Below, in pieces: positions 46,501-59,114 of a stretch of 64,000 bases of DNA (position 1 is its first letter; the number at the start of each line of letters is the position of its first letter). The stretch comes from Lathyrus oleraceus. Taxonomy: Eukaryota; Streptophyta; Magnoliopsida; Fabales; Fabaceae. A program made the position numbers and the translations under genes. The notes below the pieces were generated by a model that had not been told where the DNA came from, did not search any database, and saw only the letters and a list, made by a program, of their open reading frames with translations. Location: contig NC_066583.1 in assembly GCF_024323335.1 (NCBI RefSeq), positions 269,161,416 to 269,225,415 of the forward strand, written 5' to 3'.

Positions 46501-46625
46501 TGGTGACCTCTCACAATGAAAACCCAATGAATGAATGATAAGGAGAATGCCAAAGTGTAGTCCCAATGCCAATGCATATGATGAGATGGCATGAGGGATC
46601 TTAGGGTCAAAATTAGGGTCTTACA

Positions 46626-46640
46626 ACTGCCCCTATTTAA
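46626..46640 (-). promoter_or_regulatory. Ogre polypurine tract
   Basis: Minus strand TTAAATAGGGGCAGT immediately before the 3' LTR start TGTAAGACCC; the plus-strand primer site by position. Confidence 0.75.
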
Positions 46641-49483
46641 GGACGTTCTAGCTGAGGAGGTGAAGGTTAAAATCTTCATATCGGCTCAGTAGAATGGACT
46701 TAAATAACAACATCTAGAAACAAATTTTGGTCCCTAAGAGACCTCATGATGCATATGATATGAATGTTAAAATAATCTATGTGGCAAAATTGTTGCCAGA
46801 AAAGAAGAAATCTAGAGAAACTGAACGTCCGCAGGAGTATAATGCATTCCATAAGGAAAATTCACTGGGGAGACAAAGACTCTAGGGGGAAAAGGTTGCG
46901 CGTAGGCCAAGCTACGACTTAAAACTGCTGGGGGACACGAGGGATTCCATGAAAATAAATCAATGGAAAGACTCAGCCGAGGATAAAAGGGAAAATATGC
47001 AGGGGAAACAGGTAAATCTGAACAAAGCTGAAATGCCTGAACCAAACAGGAAATGGCGATTTCACTGAGGAAATACGCACTCGAACTCAACTGGGGAAGA
47101 AAATATCTTTGACGCAGGAGTAACAGAAGTATATTATCCACTACTGGTCACTGGGTAAGGAGATAACATAATCTGACAGAGGGGACATCCGTTACTGGTC
47201 AGGGTAAACATATCAAGGATGACTCACTGAGGGAAATAGAAGGTGTATTCATTACCAGTTACTGGGTAAGAATAACCTGCTGGGGAGAAGCCAAATAGGA
47301 CTTACAACTACTGGTTGCTGGGCAGAAGACCGCAAAGAAAGAGAATATTTGTCACTGATTAAAGTGAACATATCAAGGATAGACTCAAAGGGAAGAATAT
47401 ACGTCATCATTTAAGATGAACATATCAAGGATAGACCATCGGGAAAAAGTAGGAATTACATCTATCGGATACTGGATAGAATACCGAAAAGAGAATATTT
47501 GTCACCGGTTAGGATGAACATATCAAGGATAGACTCCGAGGGGAGAATAGGAATTACATCTATCAGATACTAGATAGAATACCGAAAAGAGAATATCCGT
47601 CACTGGTTAGAATGAACATATCAAGGATAGACTCCACAAAAGGGGAAACAGGATTTACAACTATCGGTTACTAAGCAGAAGACCACAAAGAGGAGGAAAT
47701 ATGTCATCGGTCAGGATGAACATATCAAGGATTAACCCTATGGGGAATGAAATAGGGATTACAACTAACTTTTACTGGGTAGAATACCAAAACGAGAATA
47801 TCTGTCATCGGTCAAGATGAACATATCAAGGATAGACTCATAAGAGAAAGAATATTTGTCATCAGTTAGGATGAACATATCAAGGATTACTTCCTGGGAA
47901 ACGTGAAAACGAATCCGCTGGGGAGAAATAAAGGAAGTAGATTACTTTTACCGGGTATTGGGCAAAAGTAAAGTACTCACAAATCAAGAAGAATATTACC
48001 ATTTACTGGGTAACAGACTCTCGGGGGACCAAGGTATCTATCTAGGCAAGATCTAGAAAGAAAAGGTCAATCAAGGGCTTAGCCCAATGAGGATATAACT
48101 CAGGGGGAGTGGTTCCTTCCAGATAATCAAATGGGGAGGAAGCTGAAATAATGATCATCCACGAGGAAATAACTCAGTGGGGAATGAGAAAGGTTAAATT
48201 CTTTCTACTTAAGGGGCTGACACTCTACAATTGAGGGAGGACAGACACACCAAATCTGCATGGGGGAAAGGATACCACCATAGCAGAGGATCGGAAAAGA
48301 ATGAATCACAAAGTGCAATAGTAATGCAATAATGAAATCTATGAATGTATATTTATATGTATATATGATGATTATGCTGACAAAACAATCACATGGATAC
48401 AAATGCCAATGATTTGAATCATTGTTACAACACTCATCCAATCTCAACGGGATGGAGGCATCTGCTGGAGAAAAAGAGTTGCTAAGGATGAATAGGAATC
48501 ATCTGTCCCGAGGGTTTGATCCTGGTTGGGGAAAGAGGAAAAATTGATGAGGATCTGCATCATCAACTCTGCGAGGAATTTTAGGCCAACACCATATCAA
48601 ATGGGAGACAACCTTGCAGAGGACCAGAAACATTGCTCAAAAATCAGTGCTGATGGGGATCAGAGATAACTTCGCTGGCGACCTGAGGGGAAATACAATC
48701 TGTACTGAATCTATGCAAATCGTTGAGATAATGCGCCTTCAACCCGATGGAGGCGATTACAAACTCAGTTGGGGAAACCAATAAAACTCGGCTGGAGATG
48801 TAGGGTTGTCATTCAGAAAAGATGACCGAACCAACTGCTTGGGGAAAACCAACAATGCTTCGCATTTTAGGACTTACCTTTTCTCAGACTGCTATTGATG
48901 TTCCTTTAATGGAATCGGTTGCTCTTAAAAGTAATTGCTTTTATTATTTTAAGTAAAACATGATTTTGATTTTTAAATTTAATTTCAAAATGATCATAAC
49001 AAAGTTTAATTCTATTTAGCTAAATAAGTAAGAGTCGAAACAATTGGATACAAAGCTCAACTTTATTTAATAGAAGGGTAGTCTGTAAATGACAAGACTC
49101 CACAGATCTTTACAAAAGTTGAAAAATGGTAATTTACATGGAAAAGGGCTACATTGAATACAATGATCACTAATCCTCTACCAATTTTGATATCCACTGT
49201 GCTCCTTAGCTTCGGTTGAGAATGACAAATCAGAACTCAATGACGTGCTCAAGAATATCTTCAAAATTGAAGGTCAACCGAATGCAGTTACTTGCTATGA
49301 TCCCTAATTTTTGCATAAATTTCCCCAAGGTGGGCTACTCAATTTATCGGGATAAATTTTTCTGTTTTATGTCTCTAATTTTTTCCTGGATCGCCCTTTC
49401 AGGTTTTCAATCCACTGAGACGCTCATTTTTTTGCCTAAGCCGCCCTTTCAGGTTTTCAACTTAGCGAGTTATTCTTTTCTTC
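46641..49483 (-). other. Ogre 3' untranslated region
   Basis: About 2.8 kb without genes. The distal part holds degenerate tandem repeats (46860-48010). The proximal part near 49385-49465 has a duplicated CCGCCCTTTCAGGTTTTCAA-like block about 51 bp apart. Repeats in the hypervariable 3' region are known for Ogre elements. Confidence 0.8.
46860..48010. repeat. Degenerate tandem repeats in the Ogre 3' region
   Basis: ACATATCAAGGAT recurs at least eight times (near 47208, 47368, 47419, 47518, 47614, 47719, 47820, 47876), usually preceded by a GTYAYYGGTTAGGATGA-like block. Many copies alternate with GAGAATATYTGTCA and a TACTGGGTAGAATACC-like block. Spacing is irregular, about 50 to 160 bp, so this is a compound degenerate array and not a homogeneous satellite. 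Confidence 0.85.
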
Positions 49484-52400
49484 TTAGGCGAAGTATTTCT
49501 TGACTTCATCGGCGTTCATAGGACGCACGAACTCTTCACCATCCATAGTCGTAAGAGTCAAAGCACCACATGAAAAGGCTCTCTTAACAACATATGAGCC
49601 TTCATAATTAGGAGTCCATTTTCCCCTAGCATCTGGTTTGAAAGATAGAATCTTCTTGAGCACGAGGTCACCTTCTCTGAATACTCGAGGCCTGACCTTC
49701 TTATCAAATGTCTTCTTCATTCTCTACTGATATGGCTGACCATGACACATGGTAGTTAATCTCTTCTCTTTAATAAAATTCAGTTGGTCATATCTGGTTT
49801 GACACCATTCAACTTCTATCAACTTGGCTTCCATCAAAACACACAATGATGGGATCTCAACCTCCACTTGGAGCACAACTTCCATGCCATAGACAAGTGA
49901 GAAAGGGGTTGCCCCTGTTGAAGTGCGGATGGATGTTCGGTACCCGTGCAAAGAAAATGGGAGCATCTCATGCCAATCTTTCTACGTCGCAACCATCTTC
50001 TAGATGATCTTCTTGATGTTCTTGTTCGTAGCTTCAACAACCCCGTTCATCTTGGGTCTGTAGGGAGAAGAATTATGATGTACAATTTTGAAGTCTTTGC
50101 AAAGAGCTTCCACCATATTATTATTCAAGTTATATCCATTATCAGTAATGATATTACTTGGCACACCATAACGACATATAATCTGATTCTTGATAAACCT
50201 TACAATAACTTGCTTGGTTACATTCGCATACGATATCGCTTCAACCCACTTTGTGAAGTAATCAATAGCCACAAGAATGAAATGATGTCCATTTGAAGCT
50301 TTGGGCTCAATCATGCCAATCATATCAATCCCCCACATGGAGAAGGGCCGTGGAGAGGAAGTGATGTTCAACAGTGTCGGAGGAACATGAATCTTATCTG
50401 CATAAATTTGACACTTGTGGAATTTCTTCACAAACTTGCAACAATCGGATCCCATTGTCAGCCAATAGTAACCTGCTCTCAACATCTTTTTTTCCATAGC
50501 ATGTCCATTGGAATGAGTACCAAAGGAACCTTCATGGACTTCAGTCATCAACGTGTTTGCTTCATGTCTATCCACGCATCTGAGCAGAACCATGTCGAAG
50601 TTTCTCTTGTAAAGCACATCACCATTCAGGTAGAAGTTTCCAGCTAATCTCCTCAAAGTCTTCTTATATTTCAAAGATGCCCTAGACGGGTAAATCTGAC
50701 CTTGGAGAAAACACTTGATATCAAAATACCACGGCTTTTCATCTTTGATCTCTTCAACAACAAACACATGAGCTGTCCTATCAAGACGCATCATAGTCAA
50801 ATTAGGAACTTCATTCCAAAATTTCACCACAATCATAGAAGTCAATGTTGCAAGAGCATCTGCCATCCGGTTTTCATCTCGAGGGATATGATGAAACTCA
50901 ACCTTTGTAAAGAAAGTTCAAATCCTCCTCGCATAATCTATATATGGTATCAAACCGGGTTGATTCGTCTCCCATTCACCTTTGATATGATTCATAACCA
51001 AAGTTGAATCTCCATAGACGTCAAGATACTTGATTCTGAGATCAATGGCCTCTTCAAGCCCCATAATGCAAGCTTCATACTCAGCCATGTTATTCATACA
51101 CTTGAAAGTCAATCTAGCTGTAAACGGAAAATGAGTGCCTTGAGGAGTAATAATCACTGCCCCAATGCCATTACCATACTGATTAACAACTCCATCAAAT
51201 ACCATGCCCCAACGGGAACCAGGTTCTGGCTCTTCTTCAAGCAATGGTTCATCACAATCTTTCATTTTCAAGTACAATATATCTTCATCAGGAAAATCAT
51301 ACTGCACTGACTGATAATCTTCAATCGGTTTGTGAGCCAAATGGTCAGCCAAGATACTACCTTTGATCGTTTTCTTAGATCGGTATTCAATATCATACTC
51401 TGATAACAACATCTGCCAACGGACAATCCACCCGGTTAAAACATGCTTCTCAAAAATATACTAGATTGGATCCATTTTGGATATCAACCAAGTGGTATGA
51501 TTCAACATATACTGACTCAAACGCTTAGCATCCCAAGCCAATGCGCAACAAGTCTTTTCTAGCATAGAATACCGAATCTCATAGTTGGTGAACTTCTTAC
51601 TGAGTTAGTAAATAGCATATTCCTTCTTTCCAGTTTCATCTTACTGACCAAGAACACGACCCATACTTTCTTCAAGCACAGTCAGATACATGATCAATGG
51701 TATTCTTTCAACAAGTGGAGACAGAATCGGAGGCTCAAGCAAATACTCTTTGATACTATCAAAAGCTTTCTGGCAGTCTTCGGTCCAATCATAAGACTGA
51801 TCTTTCCGAAGAAGCTTGAATATAGGCGCACATGTGGCAGTCATATGCGATATAAATCTTGAAATATAGTTCAAGCGGCGAAGAAAACCTTTGACTTGCT
51901 TCTCAACTTTAGGCGCAGGAATCCCTTGTATTGCTTTGACCTTGGTAGGATCAAATTCAATACCTTTCTCACTGACAATAAAGTCCAACAACTTACTAAA
52001 ATGAACACCAAAAGTACACTTATTGGGATTCAAGCGGAGTTTGTACTTCCTCAAACGCTGGAATAGCTTCAACAAATGCTCAACATGTTCTTCTTTATCA
52101 CTTGATTTAACAATCATATCATCAACATAGACTTCGATCTCTTTATGCATCATATCATGAAAAAGAGTGGTCATAGCTCTCTGGTAAGTTGCACCAGCAT
52201 TCTTTAGATTGAAAGGCATCACTCTATAACAGAATGTTCCCCGGGGTGTAATGAATATGGTCTTCTTCATATCATTGGGTGCCATCTTAATTTGGTTATA
52301 ACCGGAAAATCCGCCCATAAATGAAAAGACTTTGAGTTTAGCTGTATTGTCTACCAACATATCAATGTGTGGCAGAGGAAAATCATCTTTCGGACTAGCC

Positions 52401-52946
52401 TTGTTCAAATATCTGTAATCGACACACATGCGTACTTTTCCATCCTTCTTTGGAACAAGCACAATATTGGCCACCCATTACGGATACTCAGCGGTAACAA
52501 GGAAACCGACATCAATCTGCTTTTGCACTTTTTCTTTGATCTTTACTGCCATATCAGGGTGAGTCCTTCTCAACTTCTGCTTGACTGACGGGCATTCTGG
52601 CTTCAATGGCAATCTATGCTTCACAATCTCAGAATCCAAACCATGCATGTCTTGATAGGATCAGGCAAACACATATGGATACTCTCGAAGAAGATCGATC
52701 AACCCCTTCTTAACCTCTGGGCACAGTTGAGACCCAATCTTGACTTCCTTCACATCATCTTCGGAACCCAAGTTGACTAACTCAATCTGTTATTCGAATG
52801 GCTGAATGGATTTTTCCTCGTGCTCAAGTAGACGAGACAATTCATCAGACACTTCTTCATCACTTTCTTCCTCAGCCTCAAACACAGGGAATTCAAAGTT
52901 TGGAGAAGGAGTGGGATCATTGTATTCAATGGGTTTATAAACCAAC
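49484..52946 (-). pseudogene. Ogre pol: reverse transcriptase, RNase H, archaeal-type RNase H, integrase
   Basis: Beginning at the intron acceptor, an acidic linker (EAEEESDEEVSDELSRLL) precedes RT (IVLVPKKDGKVRMCVDYRYL, then MPFNLKNAGATYQRAM and catalytic YVDD at 52118-52129). The first catalytic Asp is lost: the motif reads FSFMGGFSGY, with GGC at 52313-52315. Then come RNase H, a second RNase H (50918-51412: MVFDGVVNQYGNGIGAV, NMAEYEACIMGLEEA, YGDSTLV) and integrase. The integrase (49484-50866) shows zinc-finger Cys/His (KKFHKCQIYA), WGIDMIGM, ITDNGYNLNN, NGVVEATNKNIKK and a C-terminal KKTFDKKVRPRVFREGDLVL. Stops occur near 52480, 51641, 51460, 50915, 50000 and 49721-49724. It belongs to one spliced message with gag-pro. 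Confidence 0.92.
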
Positions 52947-53203
52947 CTGCATAATGATTTGATATTCTGATTTTAGAGAAGTGAATTGTGACCAAACATT
53001 ATGCAGATGGACAATTATTATTTATTTATTTGTTTTTTGTGATTACCATTTTCAGAAAAGCAAAAAGTAAAATAAAAACATCATAGATGTGGATGAATAT
53101 AATTACATTTTATTAATGATAATTCAGAAATGCCCAACAATGCTCACTTCCCTCTTAGGCATAGGAGAAGGATTTTTCTTAAAATAATGGAGAAAAAAAT
53201 TAC
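52947..53203 (-). other. Ogre intron between protease and RT
   Basis: On the minus strand the donor is TCTAA/GTAATTTT (intron starts 53203) and the acceptor TTATGCAG/GTTGG (ends 52947); 257 bp. Splicing joins TCT AA + G TTG GTT, keeping the frame from pro into pol. Without splicing, the codon after AAG is TAA (53202-53200), so unspliced RNA ends translation right at the donor. The length is not a multiple of three. An intron at this place is a known Ogre feature; the exact sites here are my prediction. Confidence 0.8.
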
Positions 53204-56200
53204 TTAGAGCGATGGACAATAACGGGAACATCAACAACAACCCAATTGTTGCAAGCCTTTCCATGCGTCACAAAATTGGCGTAGTCTTCCATTTCATCAC
53301 CCTCGATCACAGCAGCTAAGTGTTCTTCATTACCATGAATGAACCCTCTGCTACGAAAACTGAGTTTCACATCTTCAATTCTAGCATGAGACGACCCTTC
53401 TTGAAATCCCAATCCAACTCTACTCTTGTTCTCGGCGACCTCTACCTTACGGCCCCATTATCTGTGTTTCCATCTTCAATAACTTTTTGCGCGTCTTTGA
53501 AAGAGGACATGGGCGCCCCTGCTTTCTTAACTTCAACAATAGATAAGGCCTGGAACAGAGTTCCTACCTCCTCCTTAGCTTCCATATACGTAAAAGATGA
53601 CAGATGGCTCACCAGAAGTGCTTTCTCTCCATCCACAATGACAAGCTTGCCATTCTTCACAAATTTCAATTTCTGGTGCAGAGTGGACGTCACAGCTCCA
53701 GCCTCATGGATCCATGACCTTCCCAACAAGCAACTATAGGCCGGGTGGATATCCATTACTTGAAAAGTAATATGGAAATCACTCGGACCTTTCTTCACTA
53801 GAAGGTTCACTTCTCCTATAACAGTCTTGCGAGAACCATCAAATTCCTTGACAATCACGCCGCTATACCTCATCGGGGCGCCTTGATATGATAACCTAGA
53901 CAAAGTTTATTTGGGGAGTACATTCAAAGATGAACCAATATCGACCAACACATTGGACAGAGCGTCCTCCTTACAATTCATTGAAATGTGTAGCGCCAAA
54001 TTGTGATTTCTACCCTCCTTAGGAAGTTCTTCATCACAAAATCTCAAGTTATTGTAGGAAGTGATATTAGCCACAATGTGGTCAAACTGACCCATAGTTA
54101 CATCATGCTCTATGTAAGCTTGATCCAACACTCTTTGGAATGCTTCTCTGTGCGCTTTAGAATTCATAAGCAGAGACAACACTGAAATCTTCGAAGGAGT
54201 CTGGGGCAGTTGCTCCACCATATTAAATTCACTTTTCTTTATCAATCTGAGCACCTCATCATCATCGTTAGGCTTCAATTTGCTGGACTCGCCAGACTGA
54301 CACATTGGAGCACTAACCGGATTCACTGCGGGTACCTCAACTTTCTTACCGACTGAAACATCTTCTACCACCTCTTTTGAAAGAACTGGACCAAAAACAC
54401 GACCGCTACGGGTCACCTTCGCAATATCAACTATGTTCACAACATAATTCGTCGTAGGTAACGAAATTTCTTGACCATTCTCCACCATGGTGGCATTATA
54501 CTGATAAGGCACAGCTTTATCGAATGCATACGGGACAGGGCCCGTTAACCGTATGACTAACGGTGATACCGATATGTTGACGTTGTTACCGCTGCTGCTA
54601 TCAAACTGAATCACCACCCGCTCCGGGGTCTTAAACACTGGTACTATAACATTGAGATCATCCATCAACTTCTGGATATCTCTCTTGACAATCGAACATC
54701 CACGGGGGTTTACGCTGCAAATCGCACAACCGTCATGGTCGTGCTCACAATCACTTATTGTACACAAAGTCCTATGCATTTCTACCAAGGACCGACGAAT
54801 ATGTTGCACATCGAACACTCGGAAACTTCTTGGATAACCATCTACCATATTAATAGAGGAATTACCAGGAGCGAGCAAAGGATTGGATTTCACATTCGGT
54901 GCATGATCCTCAAAGGACACCATCCCACTCTTCACAAGTTTCTGGACCTCATACTTCAACGGGTAGCAATTTTCGATATCATGGCCAAGAGCTCCTTGAT
55001 GAAAGGCACAACGGAGTTCGGGCTTGTACCACCACGAAAATGGTTCTGGAATTTGAGGAGGATTTCTTGGTTGAAGTAGGTTCTTGAGAACCAAATATGG
55101 GTAGAGTTTGGCGTATGACATAGGAATAGGGTCAAAAGAGACCTTCTTCCTCTTGAAATTTTGTTGTTGTTGTTGTTGTTGTTGATTATTGGTGTTGTTT
55201 TTGTAGTTGTTTATTATTTGTTGTGGTTGTTGTTGACGTTGTTGTTGAAATGACATTGATTGATTGTTAGAAAATACTAGAATAACTGATGAAACTTGGT
55301 GATGATGCTGACACGGTTGCAGATTTCTTTTGACACGAGGCCTCATTTGCCTCCCTACTAACACTGCATTGGTTTCACCTTCCTTCTTTCTGAGGAAACC
55401 ACTTCCATACTTCTTGCTTGATGACACCTCTTCCTTAGATAGACGTCCCTCTCGGACTCCTTCTTCTAACCTCATCCCCATGTTTACCATTTCGATAAAA
55501 TCACTGGGGACACTAGCAATCATTTGTTCATAATAAAACGAACTCAGGGTCTTAAGGAAAATCTTGGTCATCTCCTTCTCTTCCAACGGACGATTGATCT
55601 AAGGAGAAAGCTCTCTCCACCTCTGGGCATACTCTTTAAATGTCTATTTGTCCTTCTGAGACATAGACCCCAGCTGGTCTCTGTCAGGCGCCATGTCCAC
55701 ATTGTGCTTGTACTATTTCACGAAAGCTTCACCCAAATCGTTGAACGTGCGAACACTTGCACTATCTAGCCCCATGTACCACCTCAAAGCGGCACCGGTC
55801 AGACTGTCTTGGAAGTAGTGAATCAGTAACTAATCATTTTAAATTTATGTTGACATTTTCCTGGCATACATGACGAGATGGCTAAGTGAACAAGTATTTC
55901 CCTTATACTTTTCAAAGTCATGGACTTTGAACTTCATCATAATCTTAACGTTTGGCACTAAGTAAAGTTCAACATCACTCTTACCGAACAAATCCTTACC
56001 TCTTAGAGTCTTCAATTCCTTTCGCAACTCAAGGAACTGATCTTTCATCTCGTCCATCTTCTCATAAACATCCGGACCCTCAGACGACTCGGAATGGTAG
56101 ATGGTATCCTCAACACGAGGCAGAGTGTGAACAACTGGAGGCGGCACAGACATGACCGGGCTAGATGCCGACATGGAAGCAAAAGCAGGTGCAAACCCTT

Positions 56201-56510
56201 CGCGCATAAAATTTGGCGGCATCCCTCACAGGAATCCGGCAGGCATAGTTGGACCAGGTTGAGTAGCAGGCACAGTTGAGGTAGCAACCTCTGAGATGAC
56301 AGTCCTCTAAGGAGGAAGAGTTGCAGGAGTTGGAGAAGGTTGATTCTGAGCAGCTAGGACAGACTCCATCATAGAGGTCAGGCGAGCAATCTCATCTTTC
56401 AATTCTCGGTTCTGTTGCTCTAAGTGCTCCATGATTCTGGGTTGATTGGCGCGAGTATTGTATCGGTGAGTCAGCTTGGCTGAAGCATAGAAGAATAACC
56501 AATAAGACAT
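53204..56510 (-). pseudogene. Ogre gag-pro
   Basis: It starts near 56510 (SAKLTHRYNTRANQPR, a coiled-coil start MEHLEQQNRELKDEIARLTS). The gag core follows (KFKVHDFEKYKGNTCSLSHL; RWYMGLDSASVRTFND region; IFLKTLSSFYYEQMIASVPS), then a Gln/Asn-rich stretch coded by CAA repeats (about 55150-55250). Next is a non-canonical finger CAFHQGALGHDIENC. The protease has VLVDIGSSLNVLP, with Ile where DTG is usual, and SCLLGRSWIHEAGAV. Most of it shares one frame with stops near 56307, 56219, 55846, 55600 and 53904; a frameshift lies near 53440. The end abuts the intron donor. The protease change and the stops show the copy is inactive. Confidence 0.9.
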
Positions 56511-56723
56511 ATGGCAGAAGAAACCTGTTATGCAAATAATGCATGAAATGCAATGTTTTGTTTATTTTTATTTCCAAGGAACTTGCTATCTTATTTGCAA
56601 ATATATAATAATAACAAATTGTATGACCATAAAAATCTCTTTTATTCATAAAATTTGGAAGGATTACACTGAGTACAATTTCAGAAACCAAAATACAAAA
56701 ATACAAGATAAAAGGAAAACTAA

Positions 56724-58234
56724 TCATCCTAAGGATCGCCTAACAATAGTGTCAGATGATTTGGCTGCTGGCGCGTACTACCTTCGGATGCATTGAATCT
56801 CGTATTCAAAAGAAGTCTTCATCTGAGCCTTCTCAAGGACAAGCTGATCAACAATCTTCTTCCAAGCACCGGAAGGCTGAGGCATACTAGAGGAAGATGG
56901 ACCCTCTGGTTCTCTCTATCTATTCACTGCTCGGGTTTCAAGAAGTTCGATAAGTGTATCCTTGTCCTTAGACTCAAGCTGCAACTCTTCATGCTTTCGG
57001 CTCAAAGCATGGAACCTCTCTTCCCACATGTCCTTCTCTTGCTTCATATTAGTGAGTGCATCTTCCAACTCCTCTACATCTTGGTAGGGAGAGTTAATGG
57101 CTCAGCCACAACCATAGACATAGATCTCTCACAGGCATAAGGCATCTTCAACTCTAAAGCTCTCTTCTTCATCCAAGTAGTGTAAGCTTCCAAAGCTACA
57201 CAGTTGTGCGGACCAAGCTCGAATCTTCCTTTCCTATGCATATTATGCCAAGCACGTATCATCCTTTGCTTCAAAAGTGGGGGATCTTTACCCTCTTGAT
57301 AGAAAATACCATATAACTGAGTGTTATTATGTTTGTCTCTCAAGGGGAACCCAAGTTGACGACGAGCCAAAGCAGGGTTGTAGTTGATTCCTCCTTGCGT
57401 ACCAATGAGAGGCACATTAGATAATTCACCACAACAATCAATAATCTCCAAGATACTCAATGAATAATCATACCAAACTATATCATCATTAGTGAGAGAC
57501 ATAAGTCTCTGAGACCACCTTAGACATTGTTTGTTCTCCACAAAAGTAGGCGTCTGAGGCAAGTGTAAAATAAACCACTTGTACAGAAGAGGAACACATC
57601 ACACAATCATTCCACCACCTTTAGAATTCCTTAGATGCAAAGAGAAATACATATCACCCAACAAAGTAGGCACAGGATTCCCAATCAAGAATATTCTAAT
57701 GGCGTTAACATCAACAAAACCATTAATGTTAGGGAACAAAGCCAACCCATAGATGAGCAATACAAAGATAGCTTCAAAAACATCCACACTACCGGCTTGA
57801 GCAAAGGAAGTAGCTTCCTTGATAAGGAACTCAGAAGTCAATCCAAACCATCCTCCTTTCTTCATCCAATGAGCCTCAATCTCAGACTTCTTCAAGTGAA
57901 GAGCTTCAGCTATAATATGAGATCTGGAAATCTCTTCCAATCCACTAAAGGGCACTTTTCTAGAAATAGGTATTCCCAAGAGATGGGCATACTCTTATAA
58001 CGTAGGCATAAGCTGATAATCAGGAAAAGTGAAGCAACGGTAGAAAGGGTTATAAAACTGAACTAACACACTCAAGAGCCCTTCAACCATATCAGCAGAT
58101 AACACAGATAGAAGCCTCCCATGACGTTGCATGAAATCAAATGGATCTAATATAAAAGATGATAGCTTCCTTAGCTCTTTCAAATCGGGACATCTGAAAT
58201 TATACTTCTTAGTGTTCCTTCATCCATAATCCAT
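56724..58234 (-). pseudogene. Ogre ORF1
   Basis: The extra gene upstream of gag that defines Ogre elements; its function is unknown. ATG 58234 (MDYG) is followed by a TGA at codon 5, then an otherwise readable frame (KYNFRCPDLKELRKLSSFIL, VQFYNPFYRCFTFPDYQLMP). Further blocks are GIPISRKVPFSGLEEISRSH, HWMKKGGWFGLTSEFLIKEA, LLIYGLALFPNINGFVDVNA, LVPLIGTQGGINYNPALARR-like and CERSMSMVVAEPLTLP. Stops lie near 58004 and 57599, a frameshift near 57085, and another stop near 56930. The C-terminal third is a coiled coil (LEDALTNMKQEKDMWEERF, KHEELQLESKDKDTLIELL). The globular part is well kept relative to the number of breaks. Confidence 0.88.
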
Positions 58235-59087
58235 GGTCTGAAAATATTTGCAAATAAAACCTCAGTTCCTTGAAGTTATTTTTCATGTGATGAATGTTAT
58301 GATGTGCATGAATGCATGAATGCAACAATCACAAATAAGGGATCACACACAAGTAAAATAAATAAAGTTCAAGGGATGAATCAAGTCATTGTCAAGATCA
58401 ATCATCCATTTTGGTGGATTATGGTTTTCACCTTTATCAACACCCAAGTTCCATTGATATTGACAAGACTTGATTGGATCAACCAAGAATCAAGGGTTTG
58501 TTATGAGTCACGAGCATGGAGTCAAGTTAAGAACCATCCCAAAGGAGTGTACTAAGGATAAAAACTTGTAGATCATGTTCTAAAAAGTTTCCAGAGTCTT
58601 AGTTCCATCTATCGGATATTACAGGTTAGGATGATTGACTCATCAACCCATAATATTCTCAAGAGAAACTCGTCTGAGTGTAGTATCGTGTAACAACTGT
58701 TATCAAGTCTACACTTGAATAGTCTCCTCAATACGTCCTAAATAGGCCAAGTTGGGTTAAATGTTCTATAGTCCTTAGCTTCTCAGACCCCAAATCAGAG
58801 AAAGTAATGCCTAACCACAAATAACTTGTGTGACATCAATAGATCCAAAAGGGTCTCCACTGAGTAGATGGGTCTCAAGCCAACTTGTTAAGGACTACTC
58901 CACACAAGTCGAACATGACTATACCATCCTCTTATCTTAATTGCACTCAAGTTCGAGTTAGAACTTATCTCACCACTTAGAGATCACCAAGCACAACAAG
59001 CAAATTATATCACACAAGCAAGTATACAAACATCAAATATACAATTATATACACATAAAAAAGTAGGCTAAACCCACTGAGGACTAC
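58235..59087 (-). other. Ogre 5' untranslated leader
   Basis: About 850 bp between primer site and ORF1. No ORF of note, and no internal repeat seen. Confidence 0.7.
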
Positions 59088-59105
59088 TCCCTAGCAGAGT
59101 CGCCA
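59088..59105 (-). promoter_or_regulatory. Ogre primer binding site
   Basis: Minus strand TGGCGACTCTGCTAGGGA, 9 bases from the LTR end. Ogre elements are reported to use tRNA-Arg; I cannot confirm the tRNA from here. The same TGGCGACTCTGGT string occurs inside both LTRs (near 37377 and 59178), possibly an old primer-site copy. Confidence 0.75.
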
Positions 59106-59114
59106 CATAATTTA

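Larger units (their letters stand above)
37312..46625 (-). mobile_element. Ogre 3' LTR, interrupted by an Athila derivative
   Basis: On the minus strand it starts TGTAAGACCCTAATTTTGACC at 46625 and ends ACCGCTACA at 37312. Net length is 4,708 bp, against 4,759 bp for the partner. A TATA box on the minus strand lies at 45104-45112. No genes. Relative to the partner it lacks about 45 bp near 37525 and contains the insert 38930-43530. Confidence 0.93.

Noticed and set aside
46860..48010. Regularly recurring short motif resembling an interspaced repeat array
   Set aside because: Spacing and unit sequence vary widely and it sits in an Ogre 3' region of a plant genome; not a CRISPR array.
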